64,000 bases of DNA from CAUSKK01 sp963532425 (GCA_963532425.1 CAUSKK010000003.1:62001-126000); one strand, 5' to 3'. Positions 27,221 through 36,620 are shown, numbered from the stretch's first letter. The notes: generated by a model not told the origin, from the sequence alone. Numbers and translations: made by a program.

Positions 27221-28241
27221 GGGCCGGCTTCCGGGTGCCGAGCTGCCAGTAGAGGCCGGCGCCGACCAGCACCAGCAGATGCAGGGCCGGACTGGCCAGC
27301 AGCGGCAGCTTGCCCTTTTTCATCTGGCTGACGAGAAATTCCAGCAGGTTGTAGTAGCCGGCGAAGGCAATGAAGGTGGGCAGAACTTTTTGATACTTGC
27401 CGCCCCGCACCCGGCTGCGCGCCAGCAGCGGCAGATAGGGCACGAAAAACAGCAGGGCCAGGGCCCCATTCAAACGCAGCTGCAGTTCGGCGCGCTGGGC
27501 CGGCGAATCGTCCAAATCGGCGGTGGCAATGGTGCGCAGCCGGTTGCTCTGCGGCTTCTGGCTCAGGGGAATGCTGAGCTCGGCGCGCTGGAACTGGCCG
27601 TAGCTCTGCCGTTCCGGGTCGAGGCTGAGCCGGCGGCCGTTGTCGAGATAGAAAAGCCGCTCCTCGTCGTTAATTTCGAGCCGGCCCCGGGCCGCCAGCA
27701 GCACCTCATCGCCCTGCTGCAGAAAGAAATCCTCCAGCTGGTTCTGGTGCAGGCCGTCGATGTAGATGACGCCATCGCTGCCGAAGCTGCGAAAACTGCG
27801 CGGCTGGACGAACATCAGGCCGGCCTCCTGCTGGGCCTTCTTCTGCAGGGCCTCCTGGCTGGCATAGACCCCGGGCAGCAGCCCCAGCTGCAGATAGAGC
27901 AGGACGGCCCCCAGCGGCAACGCCGCCAGCAGCAAAGCGCGCAGCTGGCTGCCGTAGCCCAGACCGCTGGCCAGCAGGGCGGTGGTCTCCAAATCCCGCT
28001 GCCAGCGGCCCAGGGTCATCATCGCCGCCAGCACGAAGGCCACCGGCGCCAGCAGAATGAGAAAGCGCAGGCCCTGCAGGCCGAGCAGCTGGAGAATGGC
28101 ACCCAGGGCAATATCGCCGCGACTGGCACTGCTGAGCAGATTGGCCAGGCGAAAGCTCAAAATAATGCTGAGCAAAATCAGAAGCGTGGCCAGAAACACC
28201 CCATAGGTTTCGGCCAGCAGAGAACGGTAAAGTTTGGGCAT
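27213..28241 (-). CDS. lptF: LPS export permease LptF
   Basis: 342 residues from the ATG at 28241 (MPKLYRSLLAETYGVFLA). The much longer frame upstream is antisense of pepA and was rejected. Six helices flank a periplasmic domain. The LLAPVAFVLAAMMTLGRW and DLETTALLASG stretches match the LptF cytoplasmic coupling helix region. Divergent from pepA with a 60-bp gap, the classical gammaproteobacterial layout. Confidence 0.93.
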   Translation of the reverse strand: MPKLYRSLLAETYGVFLATLLILLSIILSFRLANLLSSASRGDIALGAILQLLGLQGLRFLILLAPVAFVLAAMMTLGRWQRDLETTALLASGLGYGSQLRALLLAALPLGAVLLYLQLGLLPGVYASQEALQKKAQQEAGLMFVQPRSFRSFGSDGVIYIDGLHQNQLEDFFLQQGDEVLLAARGRLEINDEERLFYLDNGRRLSLDPERQSYGQFQRAELSIPLSQKPQSNRLRTIATADLDDSPAQRAELQLRLNGALALLFFVPYLPLLARSRVRGGKYQKVLPTFIAFAGYYNLLEFLVSQMKKGKLPLLASPALHLLVLVGAGLYWQLGTRKPAHA

Positions 28242-28301
28242 AAAAAAATCTAGGTTTGCTATTCTTGCGCCCCGCAATTTTAAATTTTTTGAGGTGTTTC
28301 T

Positions 28302-29717
28302 ATGCAATTTTCCGCCGCTTTGACCGCCGCCCCCGCCGCCCTGACCATCGCCGCCCTCGGCCCCGATGGCCGTTTCTCCCCCACCCTGCAACGCTTCAAC
28401 CAGGCCGCCGATGGCCTCTTCAGCCGGCTGCAGGAAACCCAGTCCTTGCCGAGCAAGGTCGGCCAGCGCCAGCTTTTCATCGACGTGGCCGGCCAGCAGC
28501 GGCTGCTGCTGGTGGTCTGCGACGATCTGGAGAGCAAGAAGGAGGCGGCCCGGGCGGCCCTGGCCCTGGCCCGGGAACGCCAGTGGGCGACGGTGGCCTG
28601 CCATCTGGCCGACGACGAAACCGAGGTGCAGGCCCTGGCCGAAGCGCTGGGCGCCGCCGACTATGTCTTCGAGGATTTCAAAAGTGAAAAACGGCCGGCC
28701 CTGGACTGGCACTGGCAGTTCGTCGGGCTGACGGCACCGACGGCCCTCGCCCGGGCCCGGGCCTTCATCGCCGGCAACCATCTCACCCGCCGGCTGGTCA
28801 ATCTGCCCGCCAACGTCTGCACCCCGGCCTATCTGGGCGAACAGGCCGAAGCGCTCGGCCGCCAGTTCCCGACCCTTAAGGTGGAAGTGCTGGGACTGGA
28901 GCAAATCCGCGCCCTCGGCATGGGCGGCGTGCTCGGCGTGAGCCAGGGCAGCCGCAACGAGCCGCGCTTCATCGTCATCGACTACCAGCCGGCCGGCACG
29001 GAAAACACGCCGCCGCTGGTGCTGGTGGGCAAGGGCGTTACCTTTGACACCGGCGGCATCTCCATCAAACCGGCCGCCGCCATGGACGAGATGAAGGGCG
29101 ACATGGGCGGGGCCGCCGCCGTCTTCGGCGCCCTGCGCGCCCTGGCCGAGGAGGGGCTGTCCCAGCGGGTGGTGGGCCTCGTCGCCAGCGTGGAAAACAT
29201 GCCGGACGGCCAGGCCCTGCGCCCCGGCGACATCATCACCAGTCTGGCCGGCAAAACCGTGGAGGTGCTGAACACCGACGCCGAGGGCCGCCTCATACTC
29301 ATGGACGCCCTCAGCTATGCCGAGCGCTTCCAGCCCCGGGCCGTCATCGACCTGGCCACCCTCACCGGCGCCATCGTTATTGGCCTGGGCAGCCACCGGG
29401 CCGGGCTGGTGGCCAACAATCAGGCCCTGAGCGACGCCCTCTTTGCCGCCGGCGAACGGGCCGGGGACAAGGTCTGGCCCCTGCCGTTGGACAGGGAATA
29501 TCGCGATATGTTGAAGAGCCCCAACGCCGATTGGGCCAATATTTCCGGCAGCCGTGAGGCCGGCGCCCTGACCGCCGCCGCCTTCCTGTCCATCTTCAGC
29601 GAAAACTACCCCTGGGCCCATCTGGACATCGCCGGCGTGGCCTTCCGCAGCAGCGCGCCCAAGGGGGCCACCGGCCGGCCGCTGGGTCTGCTGCTGGAAT
29701 ACTTCCGTTCGCTGTGA
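28302..29717 (+). CDS. pepA: Leucyl aminopeptidase PepA (M17)
   Basis: 471 residues, normal for M17. The N-terminal macro-like domain is followed from about residue 170 by the catalytic domain. VGKGVTFDTGGISIKP and NTDAEGRLILMDAL carry the two-metal ligands and bicarbonate site. It removes N-terminal residues from peptides and forms a cytoplasmic hexamer; in E. coli it also aids Xer recombination. Its TGA overlaps the rsmG ATG. No palindrome copy inside. Confidence 0.97.
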   Translation: MQFSAALTAAPAALTIAALGPDGRFSPTLQRFNQAADGLFSRLQETQSLPSKVGQRQLFIDVAGQQRLLLVVCDDLESKKEAARAALALARERQWATVACHLADDETEVQALAEALGAADYVFEDFKSEKRPALDWHWQFVGLTAPTALARARAFIAGNHLTRRLVNLPANVCTPAYLGEQAEALGRQFPTLKVEVLGLEQIRALGMGGVLGVSQGSRNEPRFIVIDYQPAGTENTPPLVLVGKGVTFDTGGISIKPAAAMDEMKGDMGGAAAVFGALRALAEEGLSQRVVGLVASVENMPDGQALRPGDIITSLAGKTVEVLNTDAEGRLILMDALSYAERFQPRAVIDLATLTGAIVIGLGSHRAGLVANNQALSDALFAAGERAGDKVWPLPLDREYRDMLKSPNADWANISGSREAGALTAAAFLSIFSENYPWAHLDIAGVAFRSSAPKGATGRPLGLLLEYFRSL

Positions 29718-30331
29718 TGAACGGGGATTTGGTCGCCGCCCTGCACGACGGGGTGGCCGCCCTCGGTTTGGAGCTGAACGCCGGGGTGGAGGGCCAGCTG
29801 TTGGCCTATCTCGACCTGCTCAACCGCTGGAACCGGGTCCACAATCTGACCGCCATCCGCGACCCGGCCCAGCAGCTCAGCCATCACCTGCTTGACTGCC
29901 TCAGCGTCCTAGCCCATCTGCCGCCGGGGCCGCTGGCCGACATTGGCAGTGGCGCCGGCCTGCCCGGGCTTATCATCGCCCTGGCCGAGCCGCAGCGGCC
30001 GGTCTATCTGGTGGAGAGCAGCAAGAAGAAGTGCGCCTTTCTGCATACGGCGGTGGCGGCCCTGGGCCTGAAGGCCGTGCACATCGTCGCCCAACGGGTG
30101 GAGGACTGGCCCGGGCCGGTGGCGGTCATCATCAGCCGGGCCCTGGCCGAGCTGAATCTTTTTCTGGATTTGACCGCCCACCTCGGCGACGAGCACAGCA
30201 CCTGGCTGCTGATGAAGGCCGCCAAAAGTGAAAGCCTGCAACGGCCGGGCTTCCAGCTCCGGAGCCTGCCCCTGACCGTGCCCCGGCTGGCCGAGGAACG
30301 GCAGCTGCTCATCCTCCGCCGCGCCCCCTAG
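29717..30331 (+). CDS. rsmG: 16S rRNA (guanine527-N7)-methyltransferase
   Basis: About 204 residues. ATG at 29717 overlaps the pepA stop as TGATG; a GTG one codon earlier is possible. The LLNRWNRVHNLTAIRDP opening and the SAM loop ADIGSGAGLPGL are diagnostic of RsmG (GidB). It methylates G527 of 16S rRNA. In many bacteria it sits by mnmG/parA near oriC; here it is coupled to pepA instead. Confidence 0.95.
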   Translation: MNGDLVAALHDGVAALGLELNAGVEGQLLAYLDLLNRWNRVHNLTAIRDPAQQLSHHLLDCLSVLAHLPPGPLADIGSGAGLPGLIIALAEPQRPVYLVESSKKKCAFLHTAVAALGLKAVHIVAQRVEDWPGPVAVIISRALAELNLFLDLTAHLGDEHSTWLLMKAAKSESLQRPGFQLRSLPLTVPRLAEERQLLILRRAP

Positions 30332-30353
30332 CCCCGAGAAGGGGCTTTTTTTT
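30330..30353 (+). terminator. Terminator after rsmG
   Basis: AGCCCC-GAGAA-GGGGCT then eight T. Confidence 0.88.
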
Positions 30354-30369
30354 GGCCACGCTTTCCCCG

Positions 30370-31765
30370 GCCGGAACGAAGCGCTTCCCCTCTGCCTAGG
30401 CCGTTAGACCGAAGCGCTCCCCTCAATCCGCCGAGAAATCAGAGCAAAGCGCTTCCTTTCTAGGCTTTAGATAAAGATTCGGGGCGGGCGGATTGAAGCG
30501 CTTCCCCTTTGTGCCGAACTGAAGCGCTCCCCTTTTTTGCGGCTTCTTTTCCTTCGGGCCGGAGCTTGGCATTTCAGAACGAAGCGCTTCCTCCTTCCTA
30601 ACCCGTTAGACCGAAGCGCTTCGTTTTTTTGAACCTTTTCAGAGCGAAGCGCTTCCTTCGGGCCGGGGTCGATGGCAATTTCCAAAATACCGAAGCGCTT
30701 CCCTTTGGATTGACGGGCTGGGGTGCGGCGTGGTGGTTTTGGAACGAAGCGCTTCCTTCTTTGGCAGCTTTCTAGACCGAAGCACTTCGGCTGGAACGGA
30801 CGCTCAGGGCGAAGCGCTTCATCTCGAAGAGCAGGCGAAGAAGGAAGCCCCCTTTGAATCCGCCCCGGCCCGGCCACCGCGCCAAAACGAAGCGCTTCCT
30901 GCGCGCCGGGACTGATGGAAGCGCTTCCTTCTTTTTATCGTTGTCCCGACCGAAGCGCTTCGTTGTTCTATACCCTTTGGAAACAAGCGCTCCCCTCTCT
31001 GGCTATCCAAAATGAAAAACGAGCGGAACCTAACGATGGCAGTTTGAGAACGAAGCGCTTCATTGGGAACGAGTGCCTAGTGGTAAGCACTTTGTCGTTT
31101 TATACCTTGGGGATTGAAGCGCTTCCCTTTTGGGCTATCGAAAAATAGGTTCTCCCAGCTCGAAGCGCTTCCCCTTTTAGGTGCTGGGAAATCTATCTCC
31201 TCGGACCGAAGCGCTTTGCTGTCAGAAGTCTTTATAAAAATGAAGCGCTTCAGCGGGAACGATTTCCCAGCAGGAAGCGCTTCTTGCCTATTGAACCAAC
31301 CGAAGCGCTCCCCTTTTCTGATTGCTAAGGCCGAAGCGCTTCGGTTTGAGGAGCAGCCGGGATAGGAAGCGCTTCCCTGTCCTGCGCCTTTTCAGAGCGA
31401 AGCGCTTCCCTGGGGCCGGGGCCGCTGGCGATTTCCAAAATACTGAAGCGCTTCGTCGGGAACGAGTGCCTAGTGGGAAGCGCTTCCTCTGGGGCAGGCT
31501 TGGCCAGCACCAATTGCAAGCCGCGCGGCAATGGCTGCCAAAGAGAAAAACTATTCGTTGGAACCGAAGCGCTTCAGTAAAAACGTCCCGCCGACCGAAG
31601 CGCGCCCTCTTTACTGGCATTAACCCGCCCAGCTAAGCCACCGGTCCGAAGCGCTTCGTTGCGGGCCGCCGTTGGGATTGAAGCGCTTCGGCGGGAACGA
31701 CTTCACAGCGCCAGGCGCTTTCCTCGGCCCCGGTGCGGATAGTTTTAGGCCGAAGCGCTTCCCCT
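30370..31765. repeat. GAAGCGCTTC palindrome array 3
   Basis: About 1.4 kb between convergent rsmG and the yefM-yoeB pair, with some 35 or more palindrome copies and no credible gene. The part 30925-31657 is homologous to 59884-60671 in array 6, with insertions and deletions that end at palindromes. The part near 30815-30880 recurs inverted near 50345-50408. Confidence 0.95.
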
Positions 31766-31798
31766 TTAAAGGCGGTCTAGAGACTAGAACTTTACCTA

Positions 31799-32053
31799 TC
31801 AGTAGTGGTAGCGGCACTGGGCAATAAATAAAGAGTCCTCGCTTATCTGATAGACCAGACGGTGTTCTAAATCAATGCGCCGCGACCAAAACCCTTGCCA
31901 GTTGTGTTTTAGCGGTTCCGGGTTGCCCAGTCCCTGGAACGGCTGCCGCTGAATATCTTTTATGAGGCTATTAATACGTTTGAGCTGCCGAATATCTTGC
32001 TTCTGCCAGAAAAGGTAGTCCTCCCAGGCATCTTCAGCCCAGATAATTTTCAC
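31799..32053 (-). CDS. yoeB: YoeB-type mRNA interferase toxin
   Basis: 84 residues, the family length. It starts MKIIWAEDAWEDYLFWQKQD and ends in CRYHY, both hallmarks of YoeB/Txe, a ribosome-dependent endoribonuclease. The C-terminal His-Tyr and the RRIDLEHRLVY strand hold the catalytic residues. It overlaps the antitoxin gene by 4 bp. The toxin lacks any palindrome copy. Confidence 0.94.
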   Translation of the reverse strand: MKIIWAEDAWEDYLFWQKQDIRQLKRINSLIKDIQRQPFQGLGNPEPLKHNWQGFWSRRIDLEHRLVYQISEDSLFIAQCRYHY

Positions 32054-32304
32054 GGCTCTATTAGCTCATGGGCGGTGCCCTGGCCCGCGCGGATTTGAGC
32101 GATGGAACGATTCAGGCGCTCGGCATTGCGGGGACTGGCCGCCAGATAGCGGGTAGCCTCATAGGCGTTAAAGTCCTCCAGACTCATTAGCACCGCCGCT
32201 CGACCATTGGCTTGGGTAATCACAATGGGACTATGGTCATCAACTACCCGCTGTAATGTCTGGGCCATCTCAGTCTGAAATTCCTTATAACTTATTGTTT
32301 TCAT
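32050..32304 (-). CDS. yefM: YefM-type antitoxin
   Basis: 84 residues. The N-terminal Phd/YefM DNA-binding fold is visible (MKTISYKEFQTEMAQTLQRV, then SPIVITQANGRAAVLMSLED). It neutralises YoeB and represses the operon. The C-terminal third (RSIAQIRAGQGTAHELIEP) is the flexible toxin-binding tail. Confidence 0.94.
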   Translation of the reverse strand: MKTISYKEFQTEMAQTLQRVVDDHSPIVITQANGRAAVLMSLEDFNAYEATRYLAASPRNAERLNRSIAQIRAGQGTAHELIEP

Positions 32305-32361
32305 AGTTTTTCCTCGATTGAAAGTTCTCTTTCTAATATAGCTGGACTTTTGTGCTACTTC

Positions 32362-33252
32362 CTAGAATCGCAGCCGGCGCAGGCCGTCCACGCCCAGCTC
32401 CACCGGCTCATGGGCCGGCGGAATCTGTGCGCCCAGGGCCAGAATGCAATCGCCGAGGCCGCTGCCGCTAATCTTCACCGCCCAGCAGTGGGGCCGGGCC
32501 GCCTCAATCTGGGCCTGTTGCACCCCGTCGCAGACGCCCAGTTCTTCCATCAGGCCCTGGTACCGGTTCAACGCCGCGTTGAAGCCGTGCCAGTCCCGGG
32601 CCCGGGCCGCCGCCTCGGCCGCCGCGCTCACCGTGGCCATGCGGCCGTAGAGGTCGGCGTAGAAATCCGGCCGCTGGCGCTGGCGGTCGGCGAGCAGGGC
32701 CAGCACCTCGGCCGTGGGCGTCTTGTAGCCGGCATAGCGCAGACTCCAGCGCCCCGGCGGCAGCGGCAGACGGGCGACGGCGCCGCCGATGTCATAGCCG
32801 AGCAGACCGCCATAAATCGCCCCGGCCACATCGGCCCCGGAACCCCGGCCCTGGACGGTCTGAATCACCCGCCGGCCGGCCTCGAGCAGCCGCTCCGGTG
32901 GGGCCTCGGGCAGCAGGGCCGCCAGGGTCGCCACCGTAACCGCCGCCGAACTGCCCAGGCCCCTATTGGGGTCGATGGCACTGTGAATGCTGAGTTGGAA
33001 ACCCCGGGTCGGCGCCGCCACGGCGATGGCCGCCAGCACAAAGCGCAGCCGGGGGTGGGGGGCGAGGCTGGCCAAATCGGTTTGGTGCCGGGCTAGGGCG
33101 CTGTCGATGAGAATCCGGTCGTCGGACCGGGGCTCGAGGCGAACCTCCACGCGCGGGGCCGCCGCCGCCACCAGGGCCCGGCCGCCCTGAACCACCGCGT
33201 GTTCGCCGCAGACCATCAGCGTGGCCGGCGCAGTGCATGAGAGGGGATACAT
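32362..33252 (-). CDS. GHMP kinase, probably mevalonate kinase
   Basis: 296 residues from the ATG at 33252 (MYPLSCTAPATLMVCGEHAV). GHMP motif 1 is GEHAVVQGG, motif 2 is DPNRGLGSSAAVTVATLAAL and motif 3 is VKISGSGLGDCILALG. The GEHAVV and PxxxLGSSAA pattern fits mevalonate kinase best, but galactokinase-like and phosphomevalonate-type kinases are not excluded. No other mevalonate-pathway gene is in this window. Most gammaproteobacteria use the MEP pathway, which makes this gene unusual if confirmed. Confidence 0.72.
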   Translation of the reverse strand: MYPLSCTAPATLMVCGEHAVVQGGRALVAAAAPRVEVRLEPRSDDRILIDSALARHQTDLASLAPHPRLRFVLAAIAVAAPTRGFQLSIHSAIDPNRGLGSSAAVTVATLAALLPEAPPERLLEAGRRVIQTVQGRGSGADVAGAIYGGLLGYDIGGAVARLPLPPGRWSLRYAGYKTPTAEVLALLADRQRQRPDFYADLYGRMATVSAAAEAAARARDWHGFNAALNRYQGLMEELGVCDGVQQAQIEAARPHCWAVKISGSGLGDCILALGAQIPPAHEPVELGVDGLRRLRF

Positions 33253-33567
33253 ACTGTTCTCCGTAAAAAAAGGGGGAGCATAGCCCGTTAATAGCGCCCG
33301 ATAGAAAAATTCTAGGGAGGAACCCTGTCCAAAATCCGGGCGCTCCGGGGCGTCCGGGCCTATAAAAATCATCCCAGCACCCGGCGCCACTGGCAGCGAC
33401 TCAGTTCCCGGGAGGGGCCGCTGGCCCAGGGGCTGCTTTTTGACCGGCGGGGGGGAAGCGCTTCCCCCCGAGCCGAGGATTTACTTATCCCGTAAAAGAA
33501 AAAATAAAGATGTTTTTTTGCCGGCCCGGACCCAGTGAAGGGCCTCTTTTAACCCAGGAGTTTTGTC
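33253..33567. other. 315-bp gap between the GHMP kinase and the caspase-like gene
   Basis: Divergent promoter region without a gene. It includes one extended palindrome, GGGGGGAAGCGCTTCCCCCC (33450-33469, 20 bp). A CAGGAG ribosome-binding site lies about 9 bp before the caspase-like ATG. No promoter could be placed with confidence. Confidence 0.6.
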
Positions 33568-35112
33568 ATGTTTTTTTCCTTTCGTCCCCTCGGCCTCGTG
33601 CTGCTGCTGCTTTTCACGCCGACCCTCTGGGCCGAACCGGAGCGCCTCGCTTTGGTCATCGGCAACGGCGACTATCCGCGCCGGCCACTGAGCAACCCCG
33701 GCAACGACGCCGACGATGTCAGCGCCGCCCTGAAGGGCTACGGTTTCCAGGTCATCACCCGTAAAAATCTGCGCCTCGGTGAGATGAGAAGCGCCATCAA
33801 CGATTTCGGCGGCCGGCTCAATAACAACACCGTCGGCCTGATTTTCTTCGCCGGCCACGGCGTCGTGGACCAGGACGGCCGCAGCTTTCTGCTGCCCATC
33901 GGCGCCGATGAGGACGTCAGCAAGCCGGAACAGCTGGCGTCCAGCGCGGTGGATGTGGAATTCATGCTCGGCGCCATGGAGGGCGGTTTGCTGAATATGA
34001 TTTTCCTCGATGCCTGCCGGACAAACCCCTTCAGCGACCGGCCCGCCTTCCGGAAGCGCGGCACGACAGACCGAGGCCTGAGCCCGCTCATCGGCCGAAA
34101 ATTCGGCCGCAGCGACACGCTGATTTCCTACGCCACCGCCGACGGCAACGCCGCCGACGACAGCGACTACAACGGCCGCAACAGCCCCTACACCGCCAGC
34201 CTGCTGAAGTGGATGAAGGAACCGCTGCCCATTGAGCTGGTGCTTAAGCAGGTGCGGAGCGAAGTTATGGAAAAAACCGAGGGCCGCCAGCGCCCCATCT
34301 ATAACCCGGAATTTACCCAGGATTTTTCCTTCCAAGGTTCGGAAACGACGCTAACGGGCAGTCAGCAGAAAAACGAGGGAGCAAAGCTATCACCGGAGGT
34401 GGAAAAGAAGCTGGCGGCGGCGGAACGGGCTCTGGTGAACGAAGAGAAAGGTGAATTTATGGAAATTATTGGACCTTTGGTGGATTCGGGGAAGCTGGAA
34501 GAGGCAGTAATGGCAGGCAGTGCCCGAGCAAAATTTATCGTTGGCGCAGTATCTTTCTTTAACGTAGAAGAAGATAAGGTACTCAGAACCAAAGCTCTGT
34601 TGCTAATGGAAGAGGCTGCAGATGCCGGTAATGTCAATGCTCAAGTTTTATTGGGGGTTATTTATGGCGCAGGCAAGGTTGTCGCAGAGGATAAAAAGAA
34701 AGCTCGCGAACTCTGGGAGCAAGCGGCGGACGCTGGCAATCCCAAGGCCCAGTATTTACTTGGTAAGCTTTATGACGAGGGCGCGGGTGGTCTAGACAAG
34801 GATGAGAAAAAGGCTCGGGAGCTCTGGGAAAAAGCTGCCGCCGCTGGAGATGACGATGCCCAAACCTCGCTGGGCACACTTTATTACCTGGGCGAGGGAG
34901 GCCTGACCGAGGATAAGGAAAAGGCCCGGGAGCTCTGGGAAAAAGCCGCTGCCGCTGGAGATGGCGATGCCCAAGCCTGGCTGGGCCTGCTTTATGTTAA
35001 AGGTGAGGGCGGCCTGGCCAAGAATGAGAAAAAAGCCCGCGAGCTCTGGGAAAAAGCAGCCGCTTCGGGTAACGAAAAGGCCAAGAAAATTCTGGAAGAG
35101 CTTTCTAAATAG
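33568..35112 (+). CDS. Secreted caspase-like (C14) protein with Sel1 repeats
   Basis: 514 residues. Signal peptide 1-22 (ends LWA). A caspase-like p20 domain covers about 23-235, opening RLALVIGNGDYPRRPLSNP. It has the His97 (FFAGHGV) and Cys150 (FLDACRTNP) dyad. A linker near 260-285 leads to several Sel1-like repeats (about 310-510) with the ARELWEKAAAAGD pattern. Location is predicted periplasmic or extracellular. C14-Sel1 fusions exist, but their role is not known. Three further Sel1 genes follow on the same strand. Confidence 0.88.
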   Translation: MFFSFRPLGLVLLLLFTPTLWAEPERLALVIGNGDYPRRPLSNPGNDADDVSAALKGYGFQVITRKNLRLGEMRSAINDFGGRLNNNTVGLIFFAGHGVVDQDGRSFLLPIGADEDVSKPEQLASSAVDVEFMLGAMEGGLLNMIFLDACRTNPFSDRPAFRKRGTTDRGLSPLIGRKFGRSDTLISYATADGNAADDSDYNGRNSPYTASLLKWMKEPLPIELVLKQVRSEVMEKTEGRQRPIYNPEFTQDFSFQGSETTLTGSQQKNEGAKLSPEVEKKLAAAERALVNEEKGEFMEIIGPLVDSGKLEEAVMAGSARAKFIVGAVSFFNVEEDKVLRTKALLLMEEAADAGNVNAQVLLGVIYGAGKVVAEDKKKARELWEQAADAGNPKAQYLLGKLYDEGAGGLDKDEKKARELWEKAAAAGDDDAQTSLGTLYYLGEGGLTEDKEKARELWEKAAAAGDGDAQAWLGLLYVKGEGGLAKNEKKARELWEKAAASGNEKAKKILEELSK

Positions 35113-35133
35113 ATGTTTTATCAATGCCAACCC

Positions 35134-35160
35134 ACCCGGGTTCAACGGCCCGGGTTTTTT
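35134..35160 (+). terminator. Terminator after the caspase-like gene
   Basis: ACCCGGG-loop-CCCGGGT then six T; nearly the same as the terminator at 36314-36340. Confidence 0.85.
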
Positions 35161-35430
35161 ATGGCGGGCAAACGGCCGAAGCGCTTCCCTTGCCGAAGCG
35201 CTTCTTCGCACCGGCGGTACTGGAAGCGCTTCCCCTTTCAGCCGTTTATCTATTTATCCCGTAATTAAGGCAAGGGTTCCCGGTTTTCCCCTCGGCTCCG
35301 GCCCAAACGAAAGCCACTGCTACCTTTTGATTTTGGAGTTTTGCCATGATTAATGCATTTTCCCTTTTTACTCCGGTTCTGCCACTCCGGCGGCGGGCGG
35401 TGCGGCCATGCTAACGCCCGCATTGGAGGA
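35158..35430 (+). repeat. Direct repeat copy A upstream of the second Sel1 gene
   Basis: About 270 bp nearly identical to 36338-36620. It spans the end of the terminator, a short palindrome cluster, a CTTTTGATTTTGGAG leader and the first codons of the following Sel1 gene. The two copies differ mainly in the palindrome cluster, which holds three copies here. Confidence 0.9.
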
Positions 35431-36292
35431 GACCTTTAACCAGGTCTACCAAGCCTTTAAACGACAGGATTTCAATGAGGTGCTGGGTCTTCTGATGCCC
35501 TTGATGCAATCAGGCCATATCAACGAAATGCTCCGGGCCTTGGATGGCCGGACTGACCAAGGCGACGAGGCCGTACTCGTGCCAGTGCTGGAGAATATCA
35601 TCGCTGAGGCCTACCAGGCCTTTAAAGACAAGAAGATACACAGAATGATAGAAATCATGATGTTCATGGATGAATGGGGCCATCTGGATAAAGCGCGGGC
35701 GGCTCTGGATGGCCGGGCCCTCTTTATGACCGGGTTGATGCGTCTCTTCGTTCCAACTAAAGAGGGCAGGGCCGGGGGCATCGAGGCGCTGACATTGGCC
35801 GCCCTCGTGGGCAATGCCTATGCCCAAACGCTTCTGGGCCGGCTTTACAACCAGGGCGAGGGTGTGCCCAAAGATAAGGTCAGGGCGCGGCAACTGTGGG
35901 AACAGGCCGCCGAGGCCGGCAATGCCGAAGCCCCGTTTATGCTGGGCTGCCTTTATTTCAGCGGTGAAGGTGGTGTCGCCGAGAACAAGGCCAAGACCGT
36001 GGAACTCTGGGAACAGGCCGCCGAGGCCGGCAATGCCGATGCCCAGTTTATGCTTGGCCGGCTTTATCACACCGGGGAGGGCGTAGCCGAGAATAAGGAA
36101 AGGGCCCGGGAACTCTGGGAGAAAGCCGCTGCCGCTGGCAACAGCGATGCCCAAAGTTGGCTGGGTTTGCTTTATTTCACCGGCGAGGGCGGTGTTAAAG
36201 AGGATGAGAGTAAAGCCCGGGAGCTCTGGGAACAGGCCGCCGAGGCCGGCAGTGAAATTGCCCAGCAAATTCTAAAAAGGTTTTCTCAATAG
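35408..36292 (+). CDS. Sel1-repeat protein, signal peptide apparently lost
   Basis: 294 residues from ATG 35408. An N-terminal helical region of two related halves (about 1-45 and 60-105, both YQAFK-D pattern) is followed by about four Sel1 repeats (ARQLWEQAAEAGNAEA type). There is no signal peptide on this frame, although Sel1 neighbours have one. Upstream an ATG at 35346 with a good leader opens a 22-codon frame (MINAFSLFTPVLPLRRR...) that stops over this start, in another frame. This looks like a broken or frameshifted signal region. Sel1 proteins act as protein-binding scaffolds. Confidence 0.75.
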   Translation: MLTPALEETFNQVYQAFKRQDFNEVLGLLMPLMQSGHINEMLRALDGRTDQGDEAVLVPVLENIIAEAYQAFKDKKIHRMIEIMMFMDEWGHLDKARAALDGRALFMTGLMRLFVPTKEGRAGGIEALTLAALVGNAYAQTLLGRLYNQGEGVPKDKVRARQLWEQAAEAGNAEAPFMLGCLYFSGEGGVAENKAKTVELWEQAAEAGNADAQFMLGRLYHTGEGVAENKERARELWEKAAAAGNSDAQSWLGLLYFTGEGGVKEDESKARELWEQAAEAGSEIAQQILKRFSQ

Positions 36293-36313
36293 CTGTCCCA
36301 GCGCCACCCACCC

Positions 36314-36340
36314 ACCCGGGCTCAACGGCCCGGGTTTTTT
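36314..36340 (+). terminator. Terminator after the second Sel1 gene
   Basis: ACCCGGG-CTCAACGG-CCCGGGT then a T run. Confidence 0.85.
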
Positions 36341-36620
36341 ATGGCGGGCAAACGGCCGAAGCGGTTGCTTGCCGGTGGCTCGCTGCGCTTCTTCGCCACT
36401 GCGTGGCTTCGAAGCGCTCCCCTTTCAGCCGTTTATCTATTTATCCCGTTATCAAAGCAAGGGTTCCCGGTTTTCCCCTCGGCTCCGGCCCAAACGAAAG
36501 CCACTGCTACCTTTTGATTTTGGAGTTTTGCCATGATTAATGCATTTTCCCTTTTTACTCCGGTTCTGCCACTCCGGCGGCGGGCGGTGCGGCCATGCTA
36601 ACGCCCGCACTGGAAAAGGC
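36338..36620 (+). repeat. Direct repeat copy B upstream of the third Sel1 gene
   Basis: Second copy of the segment at 35158-35430, including the identical MINAFSLF leader frame and the start MLTPAL. Here the palindrome cluster is partly replaced by GCTCGCTGCGCTTC and CCACTGCGTGGCTTCGAAG text that recurs near 37870. Confidence 0.9.

Noticed and set aside
27213..29621. An 802-codon minus-strand frame
   Set aside because: Only the last 342 codons are LptF; the rest is antisense to pepA.
30370..31765. CRISPR array
   Set aside because: The repeat is only 10 bp, spacing is irregular, linkers recur elsewhere and there are no cas genes.
33481..34335. A 284-codon minus-strand frame
   Set aside because: Antisense of the caspase-like domain.
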